Notes: generated by a model not told the origin, from the sequence alone. 64,000 nucleotides of DNA from JAFGKK01 sp964521085 (GCA_964521085.1 CAZFPL010000015.1:1-64000); one strand, 5' to 3'. Counted from the first letter of the stretch, positions 8,526 to 17,021 are shown. Translations and numbers: made by a program.

Positions 8526-10175
8526 CTACAGTTCCTGTTGCTCAAAGAAACCCAGCGACAGAATCAGGGCGATCATGAGTACAACGGCGGTGGATGCCAA
8601 TGCGCCCCCGTTGGCGCCGATTTGGCTTATGGAAGAGGCCGGCAGCGCCGACGATGCTGCACCGATTCCCGCGGCCGCTTGGCCGGTTTGCTCCGCCCAG
8701 CTCAGCAGCCCGTTGGGAAGCAAGGCGCCGTACCGGGGGATGGAACCGGCCAGCATCATCGCCACCGCCAGAATAAAACCGATCCCGCCGGCGCTGACGG
8801 TCGTCTTTCCAAGCGTGCTTCCCAGCAGGGCGAGGGCGACAAAGGTGAGCACCCATACCAATAAAAGGATGTTCATCAGCAGAAACAGATCCAGTTTCAT
8901 GGGTCCGAAGAGAATCCAGGTGTAATAAAAGGCGCCGGCGCCTGAAAGCAGGAAGCAGGCGAGGTACATTACGAATTGGGATGCGAATTTGCTGGCGATG
9001 AACGCCCAGCGCGGCATCGGTTTGCTGAGGATCATCGGCGCCACCCCGCGTTCCTTCTCGCCGACCACGGCGCTCATGCCAAGCAGGACGGCGAGGAGAA
9101 ATCCTAATTGCGTGAGGTTCTTGATATATTGCGCCATCGCGTCCGCCGCGGTCGGAGCGGGGATGAGCGTGGCGAATTGTTCCATCCCCGCCACGGAACG
9201 GAATATTTCCGGAATGAGCTTGGCGATCAGCGGCGAGCCCATGCCGAAGACCAGGAATACCGCTCCGGTCACCAGCATGCGCTTTGTCTTCCAAAGCTGG
9301 AAGATTTCCTTTTTTGTCGCCGCCCAGAAGATCGCCAGTTCACTCAGCATGCTGCTTTGCGGAACATCCGCGGCGGCGGCGGGTCCCCGCTTGCGGGTGG
9401 GGATGATCTGACGCGCGGCCCAGAGGTACCCCGGAACAAGCATCCCGGCGAAAATCATTTCCATGAGCAGCGGCTGATCTTTTATATAGTGCACCCCGTA
9501 CACCGCGGCAGAGTCAACGCCGGCATGATACAGGACGGCGAGGGGGATGTAGAACCAGTTGCGGGAAAAGCGATTCCCGGCAAATGCCTTCCATATCATC
9601 ATGGAGAAAATGACGTGAGCCGAAAGTGCGATGATTCGTTCCAATACCGCATACGCGCCGTTCCACGGATGGGCGGTCAGCGCGTCGATTTGCGCGCGGA
9701 GCAATTCCACCTGGGCCGGCGTCAACCCCAACGCATTAAGATCCGTGCCGATCAAAGGCAGAAGCGAACTGACGGTGGCGGCGGTCAGCACGCCGCCGAA
9801 AACCATCGATTCGATTCCGCCGTGGCCCAGCCCGAGCATGACGGCATCCTGCAGGCGCATCCATGCCGGCCGGAACCGCCGGATCATGGCGAATCCCGCG
9901 GCGCGAATCAGCTCTTCGCACAATCCGGCAGTCAACCCGGCGATCAAAGCCACTTGTAGAAGCGGCGGATCGGATGCCGTGGCGCCGGGAAGGAGGCCGA
10001 TATCCGAAAGCCACTGGTTGAGTGGGAGATGGATGACCTGCGATACCGTAAAGGTAAGGCAGCCGATTCCAAAGAGCAGCCAGGGGGCGGCCGAGATCCG
10101 GCGCAGGCCGATTGCCAGGAATACCGGAATGAGGATCATCAGCAGGACGAACAACCCGTACAACAATGTCAACAT
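8526..10175 (-). CDS. YhfC-like intramembrane protease fused to ABC-2 permease
   Basis: The 549-residue protein has two halves. Residues 1-265 match the YhfC type of membrane protein. They have about seven helices and potential metal ligands in EELIRAAGF, GLGHGGIE, a His in SAHVIFSMM and LYHAGVDS, the arrangement of CPBP-like putative intramembrane metalloproteases. Residues 290-549 form an ABC-2 permease with six helices and the phrase GEKERGVAPMILSKPMPRWAF after helix two. It is preceded 18 bases upstream by its ATPase gene. The second half is clear; the protease activity of the first is inferred from the motifs. Confidence 0.8.
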   Translation of the reverse strand: MLTLLYGLFVLLMILIPVFLAIGLRRISAAPWLLFGIGCLTFTVSQVIHLPLNQWLSDIGLLPGATASDPPLLQVALIAGLTAGLCEELIRAAGFAMIRRFRPAWMRLQDAVMLGLGHGGIESMVFGGVLTAATVSSLLPLIGTDLNALGLTPAQVELLRAQIDALTAHPWNGAYAVLERIIALSAHVIFSMMIWKAFAGNRFSRNWFYIPLAVLYHAGVDSAAVYGVHYIKDQPLLMEMIFAGMLVPGYLWAARQIIPTRKRGPAAAADVPQSSMLSELAIFWAATKKEIFQLWKTKRMLVTGAVFLVFGMGSPLIAKLIPEIFRSVAGMEQFATLIPAPTAADAMAQYIKNLTQLGFLLAVLLGMSAVVGEKERGVAPMILSKPMPRWAFIASKFASQFVMYLACFLLSGAGAFYYTWILFGPMKLDLFLLMNILLLVWVLTFVALALLGSTLGKTTVSAGGIGFILAVAMMLAGSIPRYGALLPNGLLSWAEQTGQAAAGIGAASSALPASSISQIGANGGALASTAVVLMIALILSLGFFEQQEL

Positions 10176-10193
10176 ATCGCGTTTCCTTCCCCC

Positions 10194-11189
10194 TCACGAG
10201 CTCATCTGCAGGAAAATTTCTTCCAGCGACGGCCGGATCCACTCGTACCGGTTGACCGATAATCCATGGCTCACCAGCAGGGGCAAGAGTTCCCGCTTCC
10301 CGTCGGGCACGCTTTGAACCATGATGCGAACCACCGGGCCTTCGCGGTTTATGTTCGCCACCCACGAGCATTTCTCCAGCGCCTTCAAAAATCCCGCGAG
10401 GGCGCCATTGCCTTCGGAAGACAAATCCAGTTCCAATTCGGCCGCATTCACAGGATATTTTTCAAGCAGTTCCTTTACTCCGGACACTAAAAGCAGCCGG
10501 CCTTTGTGCAGCACCGCCAGGCGGTCGCAGACCCTTTCGATGTCGTTGAGGATGTGGCTGGAGAAGAAAACCGTCCGCTCGCCGCTGATTTTGGAGATCA
10601 TGTCCAGCACTTCGAACCGCCCGGCCGGATCGAGCGAACTGGTTGGCTCGTCGAGCAGGAGGACCGGAGGATTTCCCATCAATGCTTGGGCGATCCCCAG
10701 CCTCTGCACCATTCCGCCCGAGAAACCGCCGATCCGACGGCGGGAGGCTTCTGTTAAATCCGAGAGGATCAGCAATTCTTCGATCTGCCGTTTGCGCAGG
10801 ACCGTCGAAAGGCCTTGGATCTGCCCGACATAATCCAGGTACTGCCGGGCCGACATCCACGCGTAGAAGGCGGGATTCTGGGGCAGGTACCCGAAGCGCG
10901 TCCGCGCCAGCCGGTTCGCGCCCGTCGTTTCCATTCCGTCGATCCAGGCCCGGCCGGCCGTCGGAAACGCCAATCCGGCCAGAAGACGCATGGTCGTCGT
11001 CTTCCCCGCTCCGTTGCGGCCGAGGAAGCCAAAAACCGAACCGCGCGGGACGGAGAGATTAAGATCGGCCAGCGCCCGTACCTCCCCGTAATTCTTGGAA
11101 AGGCCCTGGCAGCAGATGGCCGATTCCTTCTCTAGTCCGGGACCGGATCTACATTCCGGATCCCCCAAGGGGAGAGACTGGGTGATCAT
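10194..11189 (-). CDS. ABC-2 type transporter ATP-binding protein
   Basis: The 331-residue ATPase has Walker A GRNGAGKTT, signature FSGGMVQRLGIAQALM and Walker B VLLLDEPTSSLDP, plus a C-terminal regulatory extension of about 90 residues. The long, non-conserved N-terminus (about 25 residues before the domain starts) may mean the true start is slightly downstream, but no better ATG is seen. One base separates it from the PLDc_N peptide upstream and 18 bases from its permease downstream. The order matches yxlE-yxlF-yxlG of Bacillus. Confidence 0.92.
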   Translation of the reverse strand: MITQSLPLGDPECRSGPGLEKESAICCQGLSKNYGEVRALADLNLSVPRGSVFGFLGRNGAGKTTTMRLLAGLAFPTAGRAWIDGMETTGANRLARTRFGYLPQNPAFYAWMSARQYLDYVGQIQGLSTVLRKRQIEELLILSDLTEASRRRIGGFSGGMVQRLGIAQALMGNPPVLLLDEPTSSLDPAGRFEVLDMISKISGERTVFFSSHILNDIERVCDRLAVLHKGRLLLVSGVKELLEKYPVNAAELELDLSSEGNGALAGFLKALEKCSWVANINREGPVVRIMVQSVPDGKRELLPLLVSHGLSVNRYEWIRPSLEEIFLQMSS

Positions 11190-11190
11190 C

Positions 11191-11388
11191 CTATTCTTCT
11201 TCGCGGCCGATCACGAAATAGACGATCGGGCCGATCAATTCGCCGAAAATAATGATCAGAACCCAAAGCCATTTCGGGCCGCGGGTCTTCTTCCGCCGCC
11301 AAAGATCCGCCAGCGCCAAGACCATCAGCGCGAGTTGGATCAGGATCAGCGGGATCACCAGGGGCAGATATTCTTGAAGGGTTTCCAT
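11191..11388 (-). CDS. PLDc_N-domain small membrane protein (YxlE-like)
   Basis: This 65-residue protein has two helices and the PLDc_N signature: LADLWRRKKTRGPKWLWVLIIIFG, shortened here as positions 25-48, and the ending GPIVYFVIGRE. In Bacillus subtilis YxlE, of this family, is encoded beside an ABC ATPase and permease and acts negatively on the extracytoplasmic sigma factor SigY. A good AGGAG lies before the ATG and a promoter 66 bases upstream. No sigma factor gene is seen nearby. Confidence 0.85.
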   Translation of the reverse strand: METLQEYLPLVIPLILIQLALMVLALADLWRRKKTRGPKWLWVLIIIFGELIGPIVYFVIGREEE

Positions 11389-11453
11389 GGAATTTCTCCT
11401 GTTTTCGATATACGAATCTCTGTGCCGAAAGTATCAAATGTATTATTGAACTA

Positions 11454-11481
11454 ATTGTATCATCGGCCCGGATTTTGTCAA
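11454..11481 (-). promoter_or_regulatory. Sigma70 promoter of the PLDc_N/ABC operon
   Basis: On the minus strand TTGACA (11481-11476), a 16-bp spacer and TACAAT (11459-11454) give a near-consensus promoter. It can drive the PLDc_N, ATPase and fusion-permease genes and perhaps the Yip1 run behind them. Confidence 0.7.
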
Positions 11482-11530
11482 GAAGCGCGAAATTCCGAGA
11501 AAAAAAGAGAGATTCTTTTAAGGTGGGACC

Positions 11531-11663
11531 CGTACACGGATTTCACCGAGAACTCCCGAATTCACCGAAAATCGAGGAAGCGTTTTCTACTTATCTTCCC
11601 CGGGATGTACCTGGGCAGGAGAAAATTATGGCCTCGGATTTTTTTCGCTTATTTTCCGTGTAC
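11531..11663. repeat. Degenerate inverted repeat (ACACGGATTTCACCGA type)
   Basis: GTACACGGA at 11532-11540 is mirrored by TCCGTGTAC at 11655-11663. Related words (GGATTTCACCGAG, GAATTCACCGAAAATC, GGATTTTCGTGCGCAATCC) lie within and just beyond. The same vocabulary reappears at 36926-37018 and 44487-44572. No gene is visible in the 294 bases between 11389 and 11682 apart from this and the promoter. Confidence 0.5.
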
Positions 11664-11682
11664 GGATTTTCGTGCGCAATCC

Positions 11683-12339
11683 CTACAATAAATCCCGCCA
11701 GATCACCCGCTCGGCTGCCACCGTCGTCGATCCGCCGTGTCCCGGATGGATTTCCACATTCTCCGGCAGGCGAAGGATCTTCCGGATGCTCTCTTTTAGA
11801 ACCGCTTCATTTCCTCCCAAAAGATCCGATCGGCCGACTCCGCCGTCGGCGAATACCACATCGCCGGAAAACAACCAGCCTTGTTCCTTCTCGAAGAAGC
11901 CGACTCCGCCGGGCGAGTGGCCGGGGAGGTAGATGACCTCGAAGGTCAAATCGCCGACAGGGATTTTCTCTCCTTCTCTGAGGGGGTGCTGGGGTTCGGG
12001 TTGGTCGGGGATTTTCAGGCCGAAGATATCCGCTCCGCCGTGCATCCACCACAGGGGCAGATCGGCCGGGTGCAGCGCGATCGGGCAGTTGGCCTTCGCG
12101 GCCAATTCCCCGCACGCGGCCATATGGTCGAAATGGCCGTGCGTAACGAGGACCCAGACGAGAGTCCATTCGTGCATCGCCAGCGAATGCTCGATCCGCC
12201 AGGTCTCATCTCCCGGATCGATAACGGCCGCCTTTCCGGTGCCGATATCCGCCACGATGAAGCAGTTGGTCTGCAGCGGACCGACGCTCAGCCGGACGAT
12301 TTCCCCTTTCCCGGGGACCTCCGGGCGCTTTTTCCTCAT
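11683..12339 (-). CDS. MBL-fold hydrolase, glyoxalase II-like
   Basis: The 218-residue protein has the metallo-beta-lactamase metal motif THGHFDHMA, further His/Asp ligands in LPGHSPGG and GDVVF, and a final PGHGGSTTV. The substrate is unknown; small proteins of this type include hydroxyacylglutathione hydrolases and related thioesterases. Its ATG overlaps the stop of the preceding membrane protein as ATGA, so the two are coupled. Confidence 0.88.
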   Translation of the reverse strand: MRKKRPEVPGKGEIVRLSVGPLQTNCFIVADIGTGKAAVIDPGDETWRIEHSLAMHEWTLVWVLVTHGHFDHMAACGELAAKANCPIALHPADLPLWWMHGGADIFGLKIPDQPEPQHPLREGEKIPVGDLTFEVIYLPGHSPGGVGFFEKEQGWLFSGDVVFADGGVGRSDLLGGNEAVLKESIRKILRLPENVEIHPGHGGSTTVAAERVIWRDLL

Positions 12340-12980
12340 ATGGTATTGTTTTTCGTGCGGTTGAGGAGATCGGGATGCCGGATGGTTCCCCGCAGGGTGT
12401 TCATTATCAGAAATCCCAATCCGAAAGATCCGCCGAGCACGGCGAAGAAGAGGAGCGGAAATTTCCAGCCTTCGGGGCCGGTGAAGGTGTCATACGGGAA
12501 AACCCGTGCCCAAACGGGCTGCTGCAGGTACACGCCCTCTGATTCTTCCGCACCGGCTTTAAAAAGGAACAGGTTGAACTTCCCGTCGCCGGCCGCGGGT
12601 GAGAGGGCCGACCAGGAAAAATGAACCTGCTTCCCTTCCTGAAGCGGGGTGGAAATCTGCCCGGCGGGCGAGAAATTGACCGTCGCGGATTGGATCTCGG
12701 TGATGATCACGGGGCTGGCTTCCCCCGGCGGAGGAAAGGCCGCGGTTTCCCCTTCCGGCCGCAGGGTTGCATCCACCGTCACGATTTCCCCCGCCGGTCC
12801 GAAACGCGGATAGCGCACTTCGAGTTGATATCTCTGCGGCAGGAGGTTCGAACGGATGGAAAAAACTTCCGTGCGATAGCTCGTCGGCCAAAGCGCATAC
12901 ACGGCCAGGAGGATGGAAACCACAAAAAGGACGATGCCGAAAATCCGGTTCCGTTTGCGGGTGCGGTTGCGAATTTCCAT
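12336..12980 (-). CDS. Membrane protein of unknown function with beta-rich outer domain
   Basis: I do not recognise a family. The 214 residues comprise a basic start (MEIRNRTRKRNR), a first helix (IFGIVLFVVSILLAVYALWP), an extracytoplasmic beta-rich region of about 130 residues, and a second helix (PLLFFAVLGGSFGLGFLIM) before a short tail. The start is ATG 12980: it sits six bases after a TATAAT box and shares the intergenic region with ruvB. Reading further upstream would run antisense through ruvB and is not credible. There is no ribosome binding site, consistent with a leaderless transcript. Confidence 0.7.
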   Translation of the reverse strand: MEIRNRTRKRNRIFGIVLFVVSILLAVYALWPTSYRTEVFSIRSNLLPQRYQLEVRYPRFGPAGEIVTVDATLRPEGETAAFPPPGEASPVIITEIQSATVNFSPAGQISTPLQEGKQVHFSWSALSPAAGDGKFNLFLFKAGAEESEGVYLQQPVWARVFPYDTFTGPEGWKFPLLFFAVLGGSFGLGFLIMNTLRGTIRHPDLLNRTKNNTI

Positions 12981-12986
12981 GCAGCG

Positions 12987-12992
12987 ATTATA
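12987..12992 (-). promoter_or_regulatory. -10 box of the 12980 gene, leaderless spacing
   Basis: TATAAT on the minus strand ends six bases before the ATG at 12980, so transcription should begin at or next to the start codon. No good -35 is visible. Confidence 0.6.
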
Positions 12993-13022
12993 CGACAGGC
13001 AATCGAAAAATAGACAGGCTGA

Positions 13023-13028
13023 TATAAT
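13023..13028 (+). promoter_or_regulatory. -10 box of ruvB, leaderless spacing
   Basis: TATAAT ends six bases before the ruvB ATG (13035). It is preceded by TGA, close to an extended -10. No Shine-Dalgarno sequence and no clear -35 are present. It mirrors the divergent box at 12987-12992. Confidence 0.62.
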
Positions 13029-13034
13029 CATTCC

Positions 13035-14078
13035 ATGGGCGAGGAACAGCTGGTATCTTCGAATCTCCGCGGCGAGGAATCCTTCGATCCGGCGCTGCGT
13101 CCCACGACACTCTCCGAGATCATCGGGCAGACGCGGATCAAGGAAAACCTGGCGGTGCAAATCGGGGCCGCGCGGGAGCGGGGCGAACCCCTGGATCACA
13201 CGCTTTTCTACGGCCCTCCGGGACTCGGGAAGACCACGTTCGCCCACGTGCTGGCGCACGAGATGGGCGTCTCCATTAAAGTTACGTCCGGCCCGGCCAT
13301 CGAACGGGCGGGGGACCTGGCCGCCATCCTGACGAATCTGCAGCAGGGGGATGTCCTGTTCATCGACGAAGTCCACCGTCTCGGCCGCGCGATCGAGGAA
13401 GTGCTCTACCCCGCAATGGAGGATTTCGCGCTGGATATCGTCATCGGCAAGGGGCCCAGCGCGCGCTCCATCCGCCTGCACATGCCTCCCTTCACCGTCG
13501 TTGGCGCGACCACCCGCCTGGCGATGCTGAGCTCGCCTCTGCGCGCGCGCTTCGGCGCGGTATACCGCCTGGATTTTTACGACCCGGAATCGATCGCCGA
13601 GATCGTCCGCCGCGGCGCGTGGCTCCTCGGGGTTCAGATCGATGAGAGCGGCGTGCGCGAGATCGCCCGCCGCGCGCGCGGCACGCCGCGCGTGGCGCTG
13701 CGCCTTCTGCGGCGCGTACGCGATTACGCCCAGGTGCGGGCCGACGGAACCATCGACCTCGAAGTGGCGCGCGCCGGGCTGGATCTCCTCAACGTCGATC
13801 CGCTCGGATTGGACGAGATCGATCTGCGCGTCCTGCGCACGATCATCGAAAAATACGGCGGGGGGCCGGTCGGCCTGGCCACCATCGCCGCCTCGATCAG
13901 CGAGGAGCCGGATACGATCATGGACGTCTACGAGCCGTATTTGCTCCAACTCGGCTTCCTTGACCGCACCCCGCAGGGCCGCATGGCCACCCGCCTGGCG
14001 TACGAGCACCTCGGACTCGAATTTCGCAATCCCGAGCAGCCGAGTTTTTTTGATGATGGTAGCGATCCGGTAAAATGA
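13035..14078 (+). CDS. ruvB: Holliday junction branch migration helicase RuvB
   Basis: The 347-residue AAA+ protein has Walker A GPPGLGKTT, Walker B FIDEVHRL, sensor region VGATTRLAMLSSPLRARFG and the C-terminal winged helix (LGLDEIDLRVLRTII, then QLGFLDRTPQGR). RuvB forms the hexameric motor that RuvA recruits to Holliday junctions. ruvA and ruvC are not adjacent. The ATG follows a TATAAT box by six bases with no ribosome binding site, so the message looks leaderless. Confidence 0.97.
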   Translation: MGEEQLVSSNLRGEESFDPALRPTTLSEIIGQTRIKENLAVQIGAARERGEPLDHTLFYGPPGLGKTTFAHVLAHEMGVSIKVTSGPAIERAGDLAAILTNLQQGDVLFIDEVHRLGRAIEEVLYPAMEDFALDIVIGKGPSARSIRLHMPPFTVVGATTRLAMLSSPLRARFGAVYRLDFYDPESIAEIVRRGAWLLGVQIDESGVREIARRARGTPRVALRLLRRVRDYAQVRADGTIDLEVARAGLDLLNVDPLGLDEIDLRVLRTIIEKYGGGPVGLATIAASISEEPDTIMDVYEPYLLQLGFLDRTPQGRMATRLAYEHLGLEFRNPEQPSFFDDGSDPVK

Positions 14079-14167
14079 AAAAATGCCGGGGACACAAATC
14101 CGAGAGATTATGATTGGGTGACTGCGGTTATGTTTTGTGGAGAATAATTTTCCATTTGCCTATGGCA

Positions 14168-14268
14168 TTTATCCCGCTTTCGCGGGATTAGAATACCCCG
14201 CAGCTTGCTGCGCAGTTCTTGGGGGTTGCGATCTGTGATACCGCGCGGCTTGCCGCGCGGTCGTTCAT
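14168..14268. repeat. 101-bp three-hairpin repeat, copy A
   Basis: Three perfect hairpins follow each other: ATCCCGCTTTCGCGGGAT (14171-14188), CGCAG-CTTG-CTGCG (14199-14212) and ACCGCGCGG-CTTG-CCGCGCGGT (14240-14261). The whole 101-bp unit recurs at 35077-35177 with one mismatch (A at 14231, C at 35140). It fills most of the gap between ruvB and the next gene. It looks like a REP/BIME-type element; no associated REP transposase is in the window. Confidence 0.9.
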
Positions 14269-14283
14269 ATTCCGAGGCAGCGA

Positions 14284-15870
14284 ATGGGTAAACGCATGGG
14301 GATCCGGCACATCGTCCTCATTTTTATTTTCGGAATTCTAATAGGCTGCAATCCTGCCGGCACTGCGCCGGAAAGTTCCGCATCCTCCACCTCCCTCCCG
14401 TCGACCGGCGCGCCGGGGCTGCCCACCATGACCGGAACCGCGTCCAATACTCCCTCTCCGATTGAGGAAACCGAAACGCCAACCCCCAGCGCGACGAAGA
14501 CGCGCATGCCGACCGACACCGCACAGCCGTTTCCAACTCCCTGGCCGGAAGGATTCACGCCCACCGTCCGGCCGACGCCCACGCGCGGGCTGGCTCCGAC
14601 CGTCACCCTGGGCGCGATGCAATCCTGCCCGGCTCCGTCGCAGGCATCCGTGTCGGTCGTGCGGCTGGAAAATCCGGTGGATTACGAACAGATGCTGCTC
14701 GATCAGCTTGCGGCAGCCGGGGAGCTGAATACATTCAAGCAAAAAGTGAAAGCCAACGATAATATGATCACCGAGAGGGATATGCAAATTGTGCTTTTCC
14801 AGGCGGAAGTCAATAACGATTCGGCGGAAGAATCGATCATCAGCATCCGACAGCCGTATGAAGCGGAAGGCGTTCTCTACGGCCCCGTCGGAGTTTCATA
14901 CCGGACGGCCGTGTTCATCTTCGGATGCCGGGAACATCGATACGTGACGCTGCACCTCCTGATCCTCGACCGGAAGGAGATCGATCTTCCCTCAGGATTG
15001 TTGGCGGTGGAGGATCTCAACGGAAACGGGATCAAGGAAATCGTAGTTTCCACCGTCGAGAATATTGGCAACCGTGGCATCCAGAATCTCTTTGCGAAGG
15101 TTTTGGAATGGAATGGGGCCGCCTTCCGGGAGGTTCTCTTGCCGGACAGCCAGAATCATTTCGCGGGTCGCACGATCGATTCGGTTGTGGAATTCCGCGA
15201 CGTCGACGGAAATGGGACGAAGGAAATTCTCGTTCCCCGAAAATATTGGCATGACGAAGCGGGAGTGGATTGCGAACTCGGTCCGGATCGCAATTCCTCC
15301 GCCGTCTGGATGTGGGAAGGCGATCTGTACCAATATATGTGGAGCGAGTTCGCCGCCCCGCAGTACCGCTTTCAGGCCGCTTACGATGGAGATTATTATT
15401 CCTACCTCGGTCTCTTCCGCACGGCGGAGACGATGTATCTGAGGGCGGTGTTCGACTCCTCGCTCCAGCCGGGCTCCTATGTGGATTGGAGCAGGGACGG
15501 AGAATGCCCGCTCGCCGAAAACGCAAAACCGGATGCAACCGAACCGCAGAAGATCCAAGCCTACGCGCGGTTCCGGCTGGTGGAGTTGCTTGTTCGCGTC
15601 GGCCGAGTGCTGGAAGCGCAAACCCATTGGGATTTCCTGCGAACCCATTTCCCGATCGGCGCACCCGGCCATATCTATTCCTATTTGGCGAACGCGTTCT
15701 GGTGGGAGTATGTAAAAGAAGAGGATGTTTCCGCCGCATGCGCCGTCGTCAAACAGGAAGCGGAGAAGAATAAAGCGGAAGTATTCGGTTTGTTTGGCGC
15801 GTATGGGCAATGGAATCCGGGGCCCACGGTGGATAATATCTGTCCGTTCTCGTCCCCTCCCGCCGAATGA
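14284..15870 (+). CDS. Lipoprotein with Thr/Pro stalk and FG-GAP-like calcium motifs
   Basis: The 528-residue protein has a lipoprotein signal (IVLIFIFGILIGC), then a stalk of about 90 residues rich in T, P and S, then a globular domain. Two motifs, DLNGNGIKEI and DVDGNGTKEI, are the DxNGDG-type calcium loops of FG-GAP/VCBS repeats. The C-terminal 150 residues are helical and resemble TPR-like repeats (YLGLFRTAETMYLRAV, then VGRVLEAQTHWDFL). It should sit on the outer face of the membrane. Function is unknown. Its stop overlaps the queA ATG by four bases. Confidence 0.72.
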   Translation: MGKRMGIRHIVLIFIFGILIGCNPAGTAPESSASSTSLPSTGAPGLPTMTGTASNTPSPIEETETPTPSATKTRMPTDTAQPFPTPWPEGFTPTVRPTPTRGLAPTVTLGAMQSCPAPSQASVSVVRLENPVDYEQMLLDQLAAAGELNTFKQKVKANDNMITERDMQIVLFQAEVNNDSAEESIISIRQPYEAEGVLYGPVGVSYRTAVFIFGCREHRYVTLHLLILDRKEIDLPSGLLAVEDLNGNGIKEIVVSTVENIGNRGIQNLFAKVLEWNGAAFREVLLPDSQNHFAGRTIDSVVEFRDVDGNGTKEILVPRKYWHDEAGVDCELGPDRNSSAVWMWEGDLYQYMWSEFAAPQYRFQAAYDGDYYSYLGLFRTAETMYLRAVFDSSLQPGSYVDWSRDGECPLAENAKPDATEPQKIQAYARFRLVELLVRVGRVLEAQTHWDFLRTHFPIGAPGHIYSYLANAFWWEYVKEEDVSAACAVVKQEAEKNKAEVFGLFGAYGQWNPGPTVDNICPFSSPPAE

Positions 15871-16904
15871 CGATGCGCCTTGAAGATTTCGATTACGAAT
15901 TGCCGCCCGAGTTCATCGCGCAAACCCCGATCGAGCCCCGCGATTCCTCGCGGCTGCTGGTCTTGGACCGCGCGGCGGGAACGATGCGGCATTCCATCTT
16001 TCACCGGATCGGCGAATTTCTTTCACCGGGCGACCTGCTGGTGTTAAACGATACGCGTGTGATCCCGGCCCGGCTGGCTGCGATGAAAGAAAAAACAGGC
16101 GGCAGGGTGGAGATCCTTCTCCTCCGCCGACTGGAAGCACAGACATGGGAGGCGCTGATCGGCGGAAAAAATATCCGGGTCGGCGCTCGTCTGGTGCTGG
16201 AAGGCGGGAAGGCGGTCGACCGCGTGCGTGCCGAGGTCATGCGCGAACTCGGCGGATCCAGGAGAGTCCTGCGCTTCTCGCAACCGATCACCCCGCGCCT
16301 GCCCATGGTTGGGTCGACCCCGCTGCCTCCTTATATCCATACAACGCTGCGCGATCCGGAGCGCTACCAGACGGTTTATGCGCGCGATCCCGGATCGGCG
16401 GCGGCGCCCACCGCCGGCCTGCACTTCACGCCGGAGTTGATCGCGCGGCTGCGGGAGGACGGCGTGCACACCGCGTTTGTCACGTTGCACGTCGGGCTGG
16501 ATACGTTCGCGCCGATCACCGAGAAGGATGTGGAAGCGCACGAAATTCATGCGGAGTGGATCAGCGTGCCGGAGGAGACGGCACTCGCCGTGCGCCAGGC
16601 CCGCGCCCGGGGGCGCCGCGTGGTTGCGGTCGGCACGACATCCGTACGCGCGCTGGAAACCGCCGCCGGCCGGGGCGGCGGAGAGGCGGCCGCATTCGAG
16701 GGGGATACGCGCCTTTACATCACCCCCGGATTCCAGTTTCGCGCGGTGGATGCGATGATTACCAACTTCCACCTCCCGCATTCGACCCTGCTCGTGATGG
16801 TCAGCGCGTTCGCCGGCCGGGAGCGAATCCTGGCCGCCTACGAGGAAGCCAAGCGCGAAGGATACCGGTTTTATTCTTTCGGCGACGCGATGTTTATTTG
16901 TTGA
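15867..16904 (+). CDS. queA: tRNA preQ1 ribosyltransferase-isomerase QueA
   Basis: This is a full-length QueA of 345 residues, with the opening DFDYELPPEFIAQTPIEPRDSSRLL, cited here as residues 6-30, and later PTAGLHFTPEL, VGLDTFAPI and TNFHLPHSTLLVMVSAF. It transfers and isomerises the ribosyl part of SAM onto preQ1 at position 34 of GUN-anticodon tRNAs to give epoxyqueuosine. The ATG overlaps the upstream lipoprotein stop (ATGA), an odd functional pairing. Confidence 0.97.
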   Translation: MTMRLEDFDYELPPEFIAQTPIEPRDSSRLLVLDRAAGTMRHSIFHRIGEFLSPGDLLVLNDTRVIPARLAAMKEKTGGRVEILLLRRLEAQTWEALIGGKNIRVGARLVLEGGKAVDRVRAEVMRELGGSRRVLRFSQPITPRLPMVGSTPLPPYIHTTLRDPERYQTVYARDPGSAAAPTAGLHFTPELIARLREDGVHTAFVTLHVGLDTFAPITEKDVEAHEIHAEWISVPEETALAVRQARARGRRVVAVGTTSVRALETAAGRGGGEAAAFEGDTRLYITPGFQFRAVDAMITNFHLPHSTLLVMVSAFAGRERILAAYEEAKREGYRFYSFGDAMFIC

Positions 16905-16928
16905 GGCGGATTTTCGTGGTATGAAAAG

Positions 16929-16953
16929 AATAGACAGGATGTACAGGATGAAC
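16929..16953. repeat. ACAGGATG direct repeats
   Basis: Between queA and punA the words GACAGGATGTACAGGATG and GAACAAGG occur. They resemble the widespread GACAGGATTAACAGGAT intergenic repeats of environmental bacteria. Only one short copy is seen. Confidence 0.4.
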
Positions 16954-17015
16954 AAGGTTTTTTCCCTATAGGGATCCGATCATTTTACATAAAACCGCCG
17001 GAATTTCTTGTATTG

Positions 17016-17021
17016 TATAAT
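17016..17021 (+). promoter_or_regulatory. -10 box of punA, leaderless spacing
   Basis: TATAAT (17016-17021) ends six bases before the ATG at 17028. No ribosome binding site lies between them and no strong -35 is seen. Confidence 0.6.

Noticed and set aside
12981..14009. Long minus-strand open frame extending the 12336-12980 gene through ruvB
   Set aside because: It lies entirely antisense to ruvB, its translation is low in complexity and has no family features, and a TATAAT box marks the true start at 12980.
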